A stretch of DNA of 64,000 nucleotides, taken from contig CM032229.1 in NCBI GenBank assembly GCA_019009955.1, forward strand, positions 84,901,001 to 84,965,000, given 5' to 3'. Numbering within the stretch: position 1 is the first letter of the stretch; each line of letters starts with the position of its first letter. The notes beneath the pieces were generated by a model. It saw only the letters and a program-made list of their open reading frames with translations, was not told the origin of the DNA and searched no databases. Below, one piece after another: positions 23,180-34,249 of the stretch. Position numbers and translations under genes: made by a program. The DNA is from Riptortus pedestris (Eukaryota > Arthropoda > Insecta > Hemiptera > Alydidae).

Positions 23180-25108
23180 ATACTCACACACACACACACT
23201 CACACCGTCCGTCAATGAAGAAATAAAAGTGAAAAGTAAGTTAATGCAAATATATGTAGGTATAATGGCAAAAATATATACTCTCCTATGTTCAAAATTA
23301 TTTTTAATATATGAGCATGAAATAAAAACAATTATACATTCCGTATAACCGACATTTGAAGTTATTGATCAAACACATGTGTATAATTGATAATTTATGG
23401 TTGTCATTACTACTGAGAGTTTTGTGAAAATCAGTTTCATGGTTTTCTTTGGAAATATAATAACGATATTATTGAATTATAAACGGAACAATATAAATAT
23501 AAACTATAAATATTAACGGAATCTTCCAAATCACATAGTATCCACTTACTCTTAGGATCAGTGGGGTGCGTTATGTTTTTAGTAGTAAATTGTAATTTGT
23601 AATTATTGGATGTTATTACCTGATTTCATTGAGACTGTTCTAATAGAGCTTATTTTATAGCTAACCTACTATTGACAATATTTTTATTATATTATATATC
23701 AGTTAAGGGAGTGTCCTGAAATGTGGGTGGAAACAAAGTTGAACCCGTTTCAAGTCGTGTCTGAAATTGGGCGTTGGCTATATTAGTTGGAAGTTTTTTT
23801 ATTTTATTTTTTTAATAGAAATTAACTTCATAATCGATTGATTCAAAGAACCGAGGCAAAACTGTAACCCCGTCCGTATAGCTCTTCCAATACTTCGAGT
23901 AGTTTCATCGTTCCATCACAACTTTTACATTCGGCGCATCTTTATACATATTATCATAGATTATATCATGCCTGCATTACTTTAGTTACACAAATAATAA
24001 GTTAATAAACTGGGAACTAAGACTTCTTAACATTTCAAAAATAAAAATTATTAAAAAAAATCAAAACGTAATCTGAAACATATTTTTATATTCTAATTTA
24101 CATGTTTTTTATGCATCGTCCATTTTGTTTTATTGTATTTACTGTTCAACTGTGGTTTGGCTATAAACAATTTTCAATGCACGATATACAGGAAATATTC
24201 CTTTGAGGTTACTACTGGAGTCAAACTAACTGGTCCGTTCTTATGTAACGATAAATGTGTGGAAAAATACAAAGGAAATTTATGCTTTAGTTAGAGAAAT
24301 TACATAGTTCATTGTTATATATGAAATTGCATGCAACCATATGTTTCCATTTTATGAAAGATGTTTTTATTTTTGAGATTAGTGAAAATCATAATAATAT
24401 AATTTCTCCCATTATTTAGTAAACCGGTCATTTCATATAGTATGTTCACGTCTTCTCTCAGATGACAGCCATGTCTTTGCTGCACGGCCACGTTGTTTAA
24501 CTCTGTAATGTGTTGATCATTCGTAGAAAAAAGAAAGAAAAGTTTGCTGACCTTCCAATGTCATAGTTTTCTCAGTCTCAATGACCGTAATCATGGGATT
24601 CAGAATTAATTACCATAATTTGCTCCCGCACGCATTCATTTCTTTTCGAAACATTAAATAACAACAATCACAATTTAATTAAGATAAAGCACAATGAGAT
24701 TATAGAGAGGCTCAGGTAAGCTTCATGGGAATTGGTGTTTGTGGAGCAGGGCCATTGGTGTGCTCCTTTCAAGGTCAGCTGGAACTGGCGGGGATATAGG
24801 CCAAGAAGCAGTTAAAGGAAGAATTTAGGGGGTCCCAGTGTGTTGGCCTACTCTCTAGCCTCATTCTTTAATAGGCGTTTAACCTTAAAACAACTTAATA
24901 TAAAACTCACTAAAACAAGACTAAATAAAAAAGTATGCATGTATAATTTTGACACAATTTATATTTATGAGCGGTTTTAGGTTTTCAATAGCGATATTGA
25001 ATTCCAAATTTTCAGATCTCAGTTAACGGTTGGAAGTATGGAAGTTTAACTCAATTCCATTGGCCAATTGTATTATACAATATGCCTATATAATGTATAA
25101 TATTACAT
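22150..25108. other. no gene recognised
   Basis: AT-rich, with the TA microsatellite at 23126-23183. The part at 24715-24850 is less AT-rich and repeat-like but matches nothing else in the window. Short frames at 22434-22619 (-) and 23106-23348 (+, mostly microsatellite) are not credible genes. Confidence 0.5.
23126..23185. repeat. (TA)n microsatellite with short (CA)n tail
   Basis: TA dinucleotides at 23126-23183 with one TTTA interruption, followed by TCACACACACACACAC. Not inside a recognisable element. Confidence 0.93.
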
Positions 25109-25330
25109 GGGGCTCTGGTTAGCCATGCGAGTTAAAGTGTGGACCTTTATCTCACATGGTAAACCTAGAGTGGCGAGTTCGATTCTTGCCTGGGCAAAGG
25201 AAATTATTTAGTGACGAAATTCATTAAATAACGTCCTAAAATCCCACCCTGGCTAGAAAATGGTGGTAACCTGTAGATAACCCGTCCCGATTAGCCTAAG
25301 TTGCAAAAAGCGGACGTTAATAAATAATAA
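25109..25330 (+). mobile_element. tRNA-derived SINE, plus orientation, near full length
   Basis: Starts GGGGCTCTGGTTAGCC, has the CTCACATGG segment, the B box GAGTTCGATTCTTGCC, the body (TTTAGTGACGAAATTCATT, CCACCCTGGCTAGAAAATGG, AGATAACCCGTCCC) and the tail AAAAAGCGGACGTTAATAAATAATAA. With the 59307 copy it is the best representative of the family here. Confidence 0.9.
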
Positions 25331-25334
25331 TATT

Positions 25335-28300
25335 ACCAATAATGTTTCTTAGCTAGAGGTTATATTTTAGATTGAGTTCTGAAATTAAGGTTTACAACAC
25401 AATTGACGATGAAAATCCCGTAATTATCCCAGTATTATGGATAATTTCACTAAAATAAAAATCTTCTGTTAGATTAAGTTCAATGAGGAAATAATATGTT
25501 GGTCCATCATTATTTTGGTCTAATAGAACATTCTTCATTCATGTACTATAATGCCATTAATAGAAATTCTCTCCTAATCCCTTTATTGTTGGGTGTCCCG
25601 GTGTTACCCTAACATGACATTCATGCCCTAGCTACACTCATGTTTTTTATCTTCCATACATCCCACATTTCGGATATATGAAACTACATATATTGTACTA
25701 CCTCTTCAAAAAGTTGAAATACCGGGATTCATTCAGATAATCCATGACTATAAGCGTTACATTACAATAACCAATTTCCTTCTCAATTTTAAATTATTGA
25801 AAAATGAAAGCTCGTAGTATTTTTAGTCTTAAATTCTTTTATTTTCAATTTACTAATGAGTTTTAAATGGCTATTGGATAGTAGTCATTATTTAGAAATA
25901 AAGAAAAGTCAATCCCTCAAAATGTATATTTTCCTATAGATCTTTAGAGGTTCATCAGCCTATCATTATAACTTTTGAGCAAATTCATTTCTAACCTTTT
26001 CTGCAGACAATGTATGCTAATTAAGTTGTTTCAATTGGACTGTTCTTCAATGATACCATTAGCTAAGCATCAGCTAGATTCCTCATATTGAAATCATGAC
26101 ACTTCATAATTCGAAGACACCGCTGATGTTTAGCCACCCAAAATCATAAAATGAAAGTTGATGCTGGGGACTGAGATCTTTCTTATTCTAAAGTCAGGTC
26201 CACATTGAACCTCACCATTGTTAATTTAATATATATTATAAAGTATTTCCTATGTTTTACTTTAATATCAGTGAATTATCAATATTGGATGTTGTCTTAT
26301 TGTATACGGGAGAAATGGAGAATAAAATGTTCAAGAGTCACGTGAGTCATTCCGGCTCGTCGCAATAGTAAACAATGAAGATTTATATATATCACATATT
26401 CTTGTAGGGCTAAAAATGTCTAATAAGGGTGTAATTACTTAAATTTAGAAGTGAATTTTCTGAAGAGTGTTGCTTTATGAAATCCGTTGTGACATATTTG
26501 AAACGATAAATTATGTTTCAGAAGATATTGAAATCTGCTGATGGCTGTAACGGGCCAATGAGTACTCATTACTCGTAACAAGTAATTTATCTTCTTATAG
26601 AAGTGGCAAGGGCGGTGTGTTGCAAGCTGGAAGTAATGGATTATCGTCTAATAGCTATAGAGAGAGCTCTATGAACTAGCAAATGGAGCACGTCCGTTGA
26701 GCTCAGCAGGAAATAGGATTAAATATACTTGGGCCGTTTAATCAACTACCAACACTTACTATCTATGGCGCAGATGTGTTGTCCAATAGTTAAATTAGCC
26801 GAGCCTACCTTAGAGTATTTCTACGAATAGACTAAAGTGGTATATGACATCAAGGGAAGTGGCGTAACTAAAGTCTAGCGTACGGGAGTAATAGACTATT
26901 TTTTTTAAAATGTATTTCGGGTGTGAAGTCATGGAAAAATCTGTCCATCTGGCTACGCACAAATTAGGTCACATGATAAGACTTAAGACAGGAACCAAGG
27001 TAACACCTTGGTCCCAGTGTCAGAAGAGAAGTGACAGGAGATCAGAAAACTATACAGATTTCCTACATGCTGGAATGTCTTAAAGATAACATTTCGTATA
27101 GATTTCTCTAGATCTCAATTAGTATGAATCCTATGTATACAACATATTAAATACATTTTAACTACACGTGAGGTCTTTAGTCATATCATTCAACTGAAAA
27201 TCTGAAGAGTGAGGGAAGGACAATGCTAATAATGATATATGCTATATGCTAATAATAATGGTATTGGAATTAGAAGTGTATATAAGTACAATTGTTCAAT
27301 CAAAAACATTGACTTGTAACGTATGAATACAATAACGGGGTTATTTGCGGTTTTATATTTTGCCCCTTCCATATGCCTGTGGACATTAGAAGAACGTTTT
27401 AACAAATCCTGTCTTTTGTATAGCCTCAAAACTTGATTTCCGTTATAGAAAAAAACTAACAAAACACCTGGACTTCTAATCTGTGTGTTGTGTATGTACA
27501 AACACTAATTTGTGTGTGTGAATGTATATGTGGGTCGAGTTCACTATTAATAATACAGAAAATATGTATTGAGCCTTTTTGATTCGTTCTATAATGATCT
27601 TATTTTACTATACAAACACGTTTTCCTACTGATTTAAATACAGAGTTTTATTTTCTTACGTATAAAATTCTTAGCGTTACTATGATTCTTAAAAGACCAA
27701 GATGCCAGGGCTGCGTAAACTAATTTCTGTTCTTTGTTTTTGGCATCTGAAGAAATCCTATTAAACAAAGACATGCAGTTTAAGGTAGATCTCAGAATTT
27801 AGACTACATACAAATAGTTTTTCATACGAGAATCGAATGTGAGTTGGGCAGAAATTTATTGTTTGTTTGTTTCATAAGGTTTTAGGGCGAAAAACTACGA
27901 GGTTATCATGAAATATCTGTAACGCTCGTTTTGGTTAAGTATCTGCATTTTGAGAGTAAACTGTGTTTATGGAAAATTGTCAATATTGCAATTTTTCTAA
28001 ATTTGTATTGTAATTATATCCTCATTAGTATCGCAATTGTAAAGACATTTATTGAGTACTGAAAAGCGAAAACATAATAATAATATTACACTATTAATAT
28101 GATTGGTTTGATAAAATCCATAGTAATGTAGATATTTACGGTTTATCAGCCCCCAACCTTCGTTGTCCGATTTCAAGCATTATAGAACTTTACATTTAAT
28201 TTTCCATAAAACCGTTATATTTAGTTTTAGAGAGATAGATAAAAATTGTGGTATCAATAAACATACATTGTACGTATGTATATTATATATTTGAGCAGTC

Positions 28301-28752
28301 CTCGTTTCCTTGCTTCTAAACAGCGGGTTGGTTAGGCATTTGAAAGTGGTTAAAAACATTGTTTATTCTGTACAACGTCAATAGTTGATTTATCCTAAGG
28401 GAATTCCTTTAAAATGGTTAGAGTAATTTATCTATCTCTTTGGAAGAGGCACTGCTGATATATGGGCACCATGGAGAACAGGTGCTAGATAGCATTGCAC
28501 TGGAATCCAAATCTATTTCCATCGTTGGCAATAGTCTACTACTTCCTTCATTAGCTAGTCCAGCAGCTCCTGGATTGGGTTCAAGATCCTATTTCGACTC
28601 TTATAATGGCCTATTATTTACTTTTATTGTTCCATTTTATTTTTGGTGTAATGCTTTGTTGAATACTACCTGAAAGCTTTCACACAGTTGTATAGGTCAA
28701 TGGCCTAAGATTTGACTAATTTAAGCATTGGGATTTTTAGAGATATTTCATT
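25335..28752. other. no gene recognised
   Basis: AT-rich with no recognised gene. A fragment GGGCTGCGTAAACTAA at 27707-27722 matches the left end of family A but nothing else of it remains. Frames at 27226-27501 (-) and 28440-28673 (+) are not recognised; the latter (SIVGNSLLLPSLASPAAPGLG) has a less AT-biased composition. Confidence 0.45.
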
Positions 28753-28760
28753 ATATAGAT

Positions 28761-29348
28761 CAGGTATGGGCAACCTTTGACATGTTGTGGGCCAAACTTT
28801 AGTGTGCAAATACGTTCGCTTTTAAAAATACTAAATTTTAAAATAGTGTTCATAATTTTGAACGATAGATATCAGACATGAAATTATACGACAATGCAAT
28901 TATAGTACAATTTATTAAAATAACAAAATGAAATGAGAAAAAAAATAGGTACAACATTATAACTAAATCGAGAAATGTGGAATTATTACAAGCAACATAA
29001 GTTAAATACCGAAACCGAAATTAATGAGACACTTGAGCTTGAATTTGGGGAACAAACCCATCGGTGTTTGGATTAATTCCACTAATACAAAGGCGTAAAG
29101 ACTTTTCCAAATTATCGTCAGTCGTCAGCCTTGTACGAAATTTAGATTTATTAACTTTCATCATTGAAAAGAACTGTTAGCATTTATAAGTATTGCCAAA
29201 CGCACAAATCTCTCCTCATCATTTCCTCATTTAGAGTAAGAAGTGTAATATTTTTGTTTAATTGGGTTTTTCAAAATGTCTCGTGGGCCGGATACAATTT
29301 TTGTAGATTGCTGGATCCGACCCTCGGTGCGGGTGTTGCCCACATATG
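28761..29348 (-). mobile_element. decayed hAT transposon with 8-bp target duplication
   Basis: The ends are a short inverted repeat: CAGGTATGGGCAAC at the left and the complement of CATATGTGGGCAAC at the right (11 of 14). They are flanked by identical octamers ATATAGAT at 28753-28760 and 29349-29356. An 8-bp duplication and a GGGCAAC-type end with subterminal GTGGGCC/GGGCCGGAT are hallmarks of hAT elements. At 588 bp it is internally deleted but keeps the 3' end of its transposase on the minus strand. Confidence 0.95.
29021..29206 (-). pseudogene. hAT transposase C-terminal (hATC) fragment
   Basis: The minus strand reads FGNTYKC, then a stop (TAA, 29177-29179), then QFFSMMKVNKSKFRTRLTDD and NLEKSLRLCISGIN, ending at TAA 29021-29023. 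This is the C-terminal dimerisation region of hAT transposases of the GTF2IRD2/ZBED-related type (family pattern CEQxFSxMKxxKSKxRxRLTDxxL). The stop falls where the family has glutamate, so a GAA-to-TAA change is likely. The upstream catalytic part has been deleted. It is an old remnant without activity. Confidence 0.88.
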
Positions 29349-29394
29349 ATATAGATAGTACTTCATTAGCAAATGTTATGAAAGGATTATTCTC

Positions 29395-29399
<5 letters not shown>

Positions 29400-29448
<49 letters not shown>
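29400..29448. repeat. (TA)n microsatellite
   Basis: About 48 bases of TA, 50 bp beyond the hAT target duplication. Confidence 0.95.
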
Positions 29449-29449
<1 letters not shown>

Positions 29450-29509
29450 TTGTATTTATAACAATACTGGTGAAAAAACAAAATATGTCATATAACTATA
29501 AAAAATCTT

Positions 29510-29570
29510 ATTTATTTATACCGAAACGTTTTTCGGGTTTCATAGGTCCTTATCAAAGGATTCTTTTTTT
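29510..29570 (-). mobile_element. possible Penelope-like 3' end remnant, degenerate
   Basis: The minus strand reads TTTGATAAGGACCTATGAAA then CCCGAAAAACGTTTCGG. The TTGATAA...CCGAAA layout resembles a damaged hammerhead core (CUGAUGA...GAAA), as in retroelement tails at 9302 and 22122. The stem between the boxes is no longer clear. Confidence 0.22.
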
Positions 29571-29784
29571 TTCTAAAATAACAAATTTTTTTTTTCATTT
29601 TTACACACTCTAATTCCAGTACACCTCTTAATATTATCCTCTTACTTAGCTTTTATGGTCAACTTTTTTGGCATACTGCCAAAATTGTCAAATTATATCC
29701 ACATATCACACCAACATTCAATGAGATTTAGGAAGTTAGTTTTAAATATTGGCGTGATAATTAAAATTTAATATATTTAGATAG

Positions 29785-29786
<2 letters not shown>

Positions 29787-29872
<86 letters not shown>
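29787..29872. repeat. (TA)n-(CA)n-(TA)n compound microsatellite
   Basis: A 48-base CA run flanked by TA runs on both sides. Confidence 0.95.
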
Positions 29873-29873
<1 letters not shown>

Positions 29874-30430
29874 CGAACATACACACACTGTATTTCGTAA
29901 TTTTGTACCTGTGATATCTGTCGGCATTGTTGGATTATTCTGTATATCCCAGTATATTTGTTCGTTTATAAGTAAGTCTTTGTAATTTCTATTACAAGAT
30001 TACAGATTAGTTTATTCCTATTATACGAATGCCCGTTATACACGAGCTGCATAAACGATGCAGATTCTCTGCCTGCAGGAAAAACACACCACACAGATTA
30101 TATCATTTTACACTTTTTATCTCTACTTCCCCCTCCGGTAGGAACATGTGTAAACACCTCCTTAAATTTAGGCTAGACAAAGGTACTTAGTGATATAGTA
30201 GACTAATAGGCAGGAGTAGCAGTTAGTTGAGCTATATTTTTTAGTTTTTTTTTTTTTTTGCGGTGTTAACAATTTAAGATTATTTTTTTTAGAATGTACG
30301 TGGATAAATATTTGCCCATAATACGGTTCGATAACCAAAATATGAGACTATCCCTGTCTGTGAATATGATTTCTATTGATCTTGTTTCCCTTCATAATGA
30401 GATTAATTTATAAGAATAGTAAGGCAATTA

Positions 30431-30797
30431 TTATAAGGATCAATAAGAGGCCAAGGCCATCTTAAAGCATTTCCCGCCAAACTTGAAATAATTCTGTTTC
30501 AGACAGGCCGACAATAAGTTTATAAATTCTTTTGCCATCACCGGATTAAAATTTTTGGTCTCGAAAAACTTTTCAAAAACCCAAATGACCTGTGTGGGGG
30601 GGAACATTTCCGAACATGTTAATAATATCAAACGAAGCTATAATACGGTTCTCCCCGAATTTAGAGGCGCTTAATTTTGATATAAACTCTTCTCTGTTAG
30701 CCACGGTGTAATTGGGTTTAAAATTCGTGAGCCTCTTAAATGTTTGTACCAAAAACTTCGCTAGCTTTTCCGAAGGTGCAGATTTAAAAGAAACTAT
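30431..30797 (-). mobile_element. inverted 5' RT segment of a Penelope-like element joined to the element's tail
   Basis: On the minus strand, from about 30780 down, the frame reads LAKFLVQTFKRLTNF, NYTVANREEF, then SFDIINMFGNVPP, the N-terminal reverse transcriptase region of Penelope-like elements. It continues to KFGGKCFKM at 30457. One extra C in a run of seven (30596-30602) shifts the frame within this stretch. At 30457 the sequence jumps to CTTGGCCTCTTATTGATCC, the same tail that ends the plus-strand copy at about 32450. This piece is therefore a short, internally deleted copy facing the main one. Confidence 0.88.
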
Positions 30798-30815
30798 GGC
30801 GGGAAATGCTTTAAG

Positions 30816-31463
30816 ATGGACCGGGGATTGATCATGGGCTCTGCTATTAGTCCACTTGCCGCCGACTTGTTTATGAATTTCTTTGAGGAGAAATTCATTT
30901 TATCGGCACGCAACCCATTCTATAAGTGCATTGATTTCTGGGCCCGGTATGTTGATGACACTTTTGTCAGTTTTAGCGGCACTAGGGACGATTTGAATGG
31001 GTTGCTTTCCTACCTAAATAGCTGCCATGAGACAATTAAATTCACCTTGGAGAACGAAAAAGCTAAGAAGCTATGCTACCTAGATCTGGAGATAGAGAGA
31101 GATGGAGGGGGTCATAAATTCGGTATCTATAGGAAGGCCTCATCCACCGACTTATTAATATCTGCCGATTCATTTCATCACCCAAGATACAAGATGGCGG
31201 GATTGCTTTATTTAGTGGAGAGGCTGATTAGTACCCCACTAACGCAAGAAAATTACGGCAAGGAAGTGGTCTGCATTAAGCATATTGCTAAAGCAAACGG
31301 GTACGAGGAACAGTTGGTGGACAGGCTTATCCAACGCCGATTGAAGAGGAAGTTTGCCAAGGAGCTGGAGGATGCCACGGTTGAAGAGCGGGCCAAAAAG
31401 AAGAAAAATAAGTCGTTCCCTGTCTCCATCCCGTACTTGGGCCCTGTTTCAGAAAAGATATGA
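30816..31463 (+). pseudogene. Penelope-like reverse transcriptase, C-terminal half
   Basis: A 215-codon open frame. It begins at MDRGLIMGSAISPLAADLFM (RT motif B region), has the catalytic block WARYVDDTFVSF (motif C, with both aspartates), then YLDLEIERDGG and a basic linker rich in lysine near its end (RLKRKFAKEL, AKKKKNKS). The frame stops at TGA 31461-31463, but the next codons (SRLKKIGFATVYRS) continue the protein in frame, so the stop is a mutation. The motif A part lies inverted upstream at 30457-30797. Family: Penelope-like elements, which carry a telomerase-related RT. It cannot make a complete enzyme. Confidence 0.93.
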
Positions 31464-31914
31464 TCCAGGTTGAAGAAAATTGGATTTGCTACTGTCTACA
31501 GGAGCAAGCGGTCTGAAAAATTGTTTACCCCGTGTTAAGGACTATGTGGACCCTCTGGATAGATCTGGCGTGTATAGGATCTCGTGCACGTGATATGATG
31601 CCTCTTATGTGGGGCAAAGTGGTAGAAAGATATGGACGCGTCTTAAGGAGCACATCACTCGCGACACTGAGTTTTCCGCACACGCCAGGAAAGAGGGCCA
31701 TGACATGTCCACCATAAAATATCAATTCCTGTATGAGGAGAAGAAGGGCAAACGATTAAATACGACTGAGGGGCTGCATATAAGGCTGGACAGACAGGCG
31801 AATGGAGATCGTAATATTAATAAGAAGGAAGAGGCGGCAAGGCTGCGACTGTCTTCTCTACGGGGACAGAGGTTCAGTCGCCCGGCGGTCGTGGTCCAGG
31901 CAACACAGCTTTAA
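31464..31914 (+). pseudogene. Penelope-like GIY-YIG endonuclease domain, broken
   Basis: After the stop at 31461 the frame continues to about 31535 and then shifts. The new frame reads DYVDPLDRSGVYRISC (GIY-like box), then TGA at 31591-31593, then YDASYVGQSGRKIWTRLKEH (YIG-like box and the following Arg), then HARKEGHDMS and EGLHIRLDRQANGDRNINK, ending at TAA 31912-31914. Order and spacing are those of the C-terminal GIY-YIG nuclease of Penelope-like elements. One frameshift and one stop inactivate it. Confidence 0.9.
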
Positions 31915-32119
31915 TCAGGTACCTCCTACATCTCTCTATTATTAGTATGGGTTTTTTGTTTATTTTTTAGATGTCTCTTACAGTTCCTCTGGGTGGTTTT
32001 TCAGAGGTTCCCACCCACTGTGATATGTTTTCCATATACATCTGTAATTTGTGTAGGTATTTTAGTTTTTTTAATTTTATTTATAGCTTTTAGTTTTGAC
32101 ATATGCTTATTGTTGTTTG

Positions 32120-32255
32120 CTTTTTTAACTTTTATTGGTAGACTTGTTATTAGATTTTCTATTGTTTTGGCTTTAATTTTTAGTAGTTGACTAGTTATTA
32201 GATTTTCTATTTTTATTAGTTGACTAGTTTTAAGATTTTCCATTGTTTTTACTCT
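32120..32255 (+). repeat. short tandem repeat in Penelope-like 3' region
   Basis: Three imperfect units built around GACTTGTTATTAGATTTTCT, GACTAGTTATTAGATTTTCT and GACTAGTTTTAAGATTTTCC, spaced about 40-50 bases. It lies between the endonuclease remnant and the hammerhead-like hairpin. Confidence 0.75.
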
Positions 32256-32344
32256 TTATTTTGTGTTTGTTTTTATGACTGTTGTTTATTTTGCTTTTGG
32301 CCATGCTATGAATGTTAAATTAACGAGGTTGTGTTTGTCAGCAG

Positions 32345-32377
32345 GCACCGAGGATGGAGCGTTGACTCCGAAAGTGC
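32345..32377 (+). ncRNA. hammerhead-like hairpin in Penelope-like 3' region
   Basis: GCAC - CGAGGAT - GGAG (32356-32359) - CGTTGA - CTCC (32366-32369) - GAAA (32370-32373) - GTGC. The order CCGAGGA, stem II, GAAA matches the hammerhead core except that the U of CUGANGA is C. Stem II is a perfect four-pair helix. Unusually, the flanking GCAC and GTGC can also pair with each other, which would close it as one hairpin. Catalytic competence is doubtful. Hammerheads are known in Penelope-like terminal repeats. Confidence 0.45.
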
Positions 32378-32459
32378 ACTCTGAATAGTATTAAAAAAAA
32401 AAAAAATAAAAAAAAACAGTACTGGACTTGGTCTTCTTATTGATCCTTATCAATTGGTT

Positions 32460-33690
32460 CCTCTACCATCCAGCATATGCCAGAGCAATTATTATATCCT
32501 GTAAATATAACATTCATAATGGTTTGTTACCATCCTCGAGTTACTTCAACGCAGTAAGCCCCAAGGTGATGAGATGCCGCTTCTTAAAAAAACTAGATTG
32601 GTTATATAATATATTCCGGGTCGTGATATAGAAATGAAAAAATAATTTGTAAGCTTATCAGTCTCTGTTTATATTGATAAAAATATCTCAGACATGACTG
32701 TGGCACAGGCCACTGATTTCAGTAATAACGTTTTCTTTTTCTTCAGAGCATTTTACTAAACGCGGTTCATAACTGATTTTTCGAATGTTATCCGTTCGAA
32801 TTGTTATTCTGTTTCAGGAAAAAAAACACTGTTATTTACAGTTTAACCATTGACATACGAGCAAGCATTCAAGAGACACAACATAAATGCCGTATTGACT
32901 GAGAATCATTCGTTCACAGTAAGCTCAGAGTACCTGATATAAAATTACACGAAATCTTCAGTAATCTTACGTACAAATTAATTCGCATAAATATAATGGC
33001 GATATTGACAAAGAAGAAATTCTTATTTCCCAACCAGTTGTTTTTCAATTTAGGTTAACATGTAATGCAATCAGAAATAATTCACAAAATAAAAAAAAAA
33101 AAAAAGCATATTCTAATGAAAACATAAATTCTCTCATTTAATGGGTGGTTACCCGTTAAAAAGAATTTGTTAACACTTCATATAGATAGCGTTACATTTC
33201 CTTGATTTGATAGTTTAAGCAATTTACGGCCACTCAGTTAAAAAGCTTTGGCTTTAAAATTGTTCCGCAACCAAGCTGAGTTCATTCCTGAAATCCCTAA
33301 GGCATATAAATATAAATGCAATACAAATTTCTACTTATTACAAGTTTCAGAAAATTCAGTGAGAGGGTGCTAAACGAGTTCATAATAGCTGTAATTATAC
33401 GTGTCATTAATCTAACAGGTTGCTTGAGTAATCGAACCTCTCTCACTTCCCGTTGATTTTGTCATCAGAAATTTCTTTCCAGTCTGGTTTATAAAATTGT
33501 TTTTCATTAGAGCTTTTATGGCCAAGGAAGAAATCCGGCCTTTTTAAAACAGAGCAAATCTAGAGCCAGACGGGGAAAAGAGGCTTACTCTAGCCGGTAA
33601 GCCCTTCGGCTCAAAATTTAACTTTATTGAAAACATTTATGAAATACAGTAGTAGTCCATGATCGTTGTCCGAAGGAGAGGTGTTCAACA
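32460..33690. other. no gene seen
   Basis: AT-rich sequence with no recognised genes or repeats beyond short poly-A runs (33089-33106). Confidence 0.55.
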
Positions 33691-33694
33691 AATA

Positions 33695-34003
33695 AGTCCA
33701 TTGCGCAGGGGCTGCGTTAAGTAAGCAGATTTCCCAATTGCGTCACGTATTTGCATTTATCTCAAAACGTAAAAGCGCAATGAGAACAATATTTGCTATT
33801 TTGTTAATATGACATGCGTTGGAGTGGGGGTTTAATGAAAGTCGATAACTAAAAAAATGCAAATATCTCGCTTAATAATCAAGATTGTGAAAAAATATAG
33901 ATCATTACATGTGCAATAAGATTGGTTCTATACAATTTTTCGACTCGGCACATAATAACGGAGATATATTTTTTAAAATAAAACGTTTAAATATCGAGTT
34001 TGG

Positions 34004-34057
<54 letters not shown>

Positions 34058-34080
34058 GGAGCATTCGCTGCGAGGCGATA

Positions 34081-34115
<35 letters not shown>

Positions 34116-34246
34116 AAGAGTTTTGAACGGACTTCATTTTCGTTATCTCCTGGGTGGATTGACCGACATTTGAGGAAATTATTCGAAAATCGCGTCATGA
34201 GTGCGACCTCAATAGCTGATTTCCCTTAAGGGAAATCTGATAAAAG
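33695..34246 (+). repeat. family A repeat, full length, with TA and CA arrays
   Basis: Left end GCGCAGGGGCTGCGTTAAG and AAGCAGATTTCCC, short left module (GCGTCACGTATTTGCATTTATCTC), the TGCAATAAGATTGGTTC block, then a TA array (34011-34054). A unique TTAAGGAGCATTCGCTGCGA insert and a CA array (34083-34112) follow. The right end runs GTTTTGAACGGA, ATCGCGTCATGAGTGCGACCTC and the palindrome GATTTCCCTTAAGGGAAATC. The usual C-rich block is deleted. Confidence 0.92.
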
Positions 34247-34249
34247 CCC

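Larger units (their letters stand above)
30798..32452 (+). mobile_element. Penelope-like retroelement, 5'-truncated main copy
   Basis: Starts with the 22-bp segment GGCGGGAAATGCTTTAAGATGG, also present inverted at 30457-30478, and runs through RT and GIY-YIG coding remnants. A 3' untranslated part follows, with a short tandem repeat, a hammerhead-like hairpin (32348-32373), an A-rich tract (32391-32416) and the tail CAGTACTGGACTTGG ... TTATTGATCCTTATC. The tail is repeated inverted at 30431-30456, so the whole composite is bounded by inverted copies of the same end. Confidence 0.9.
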
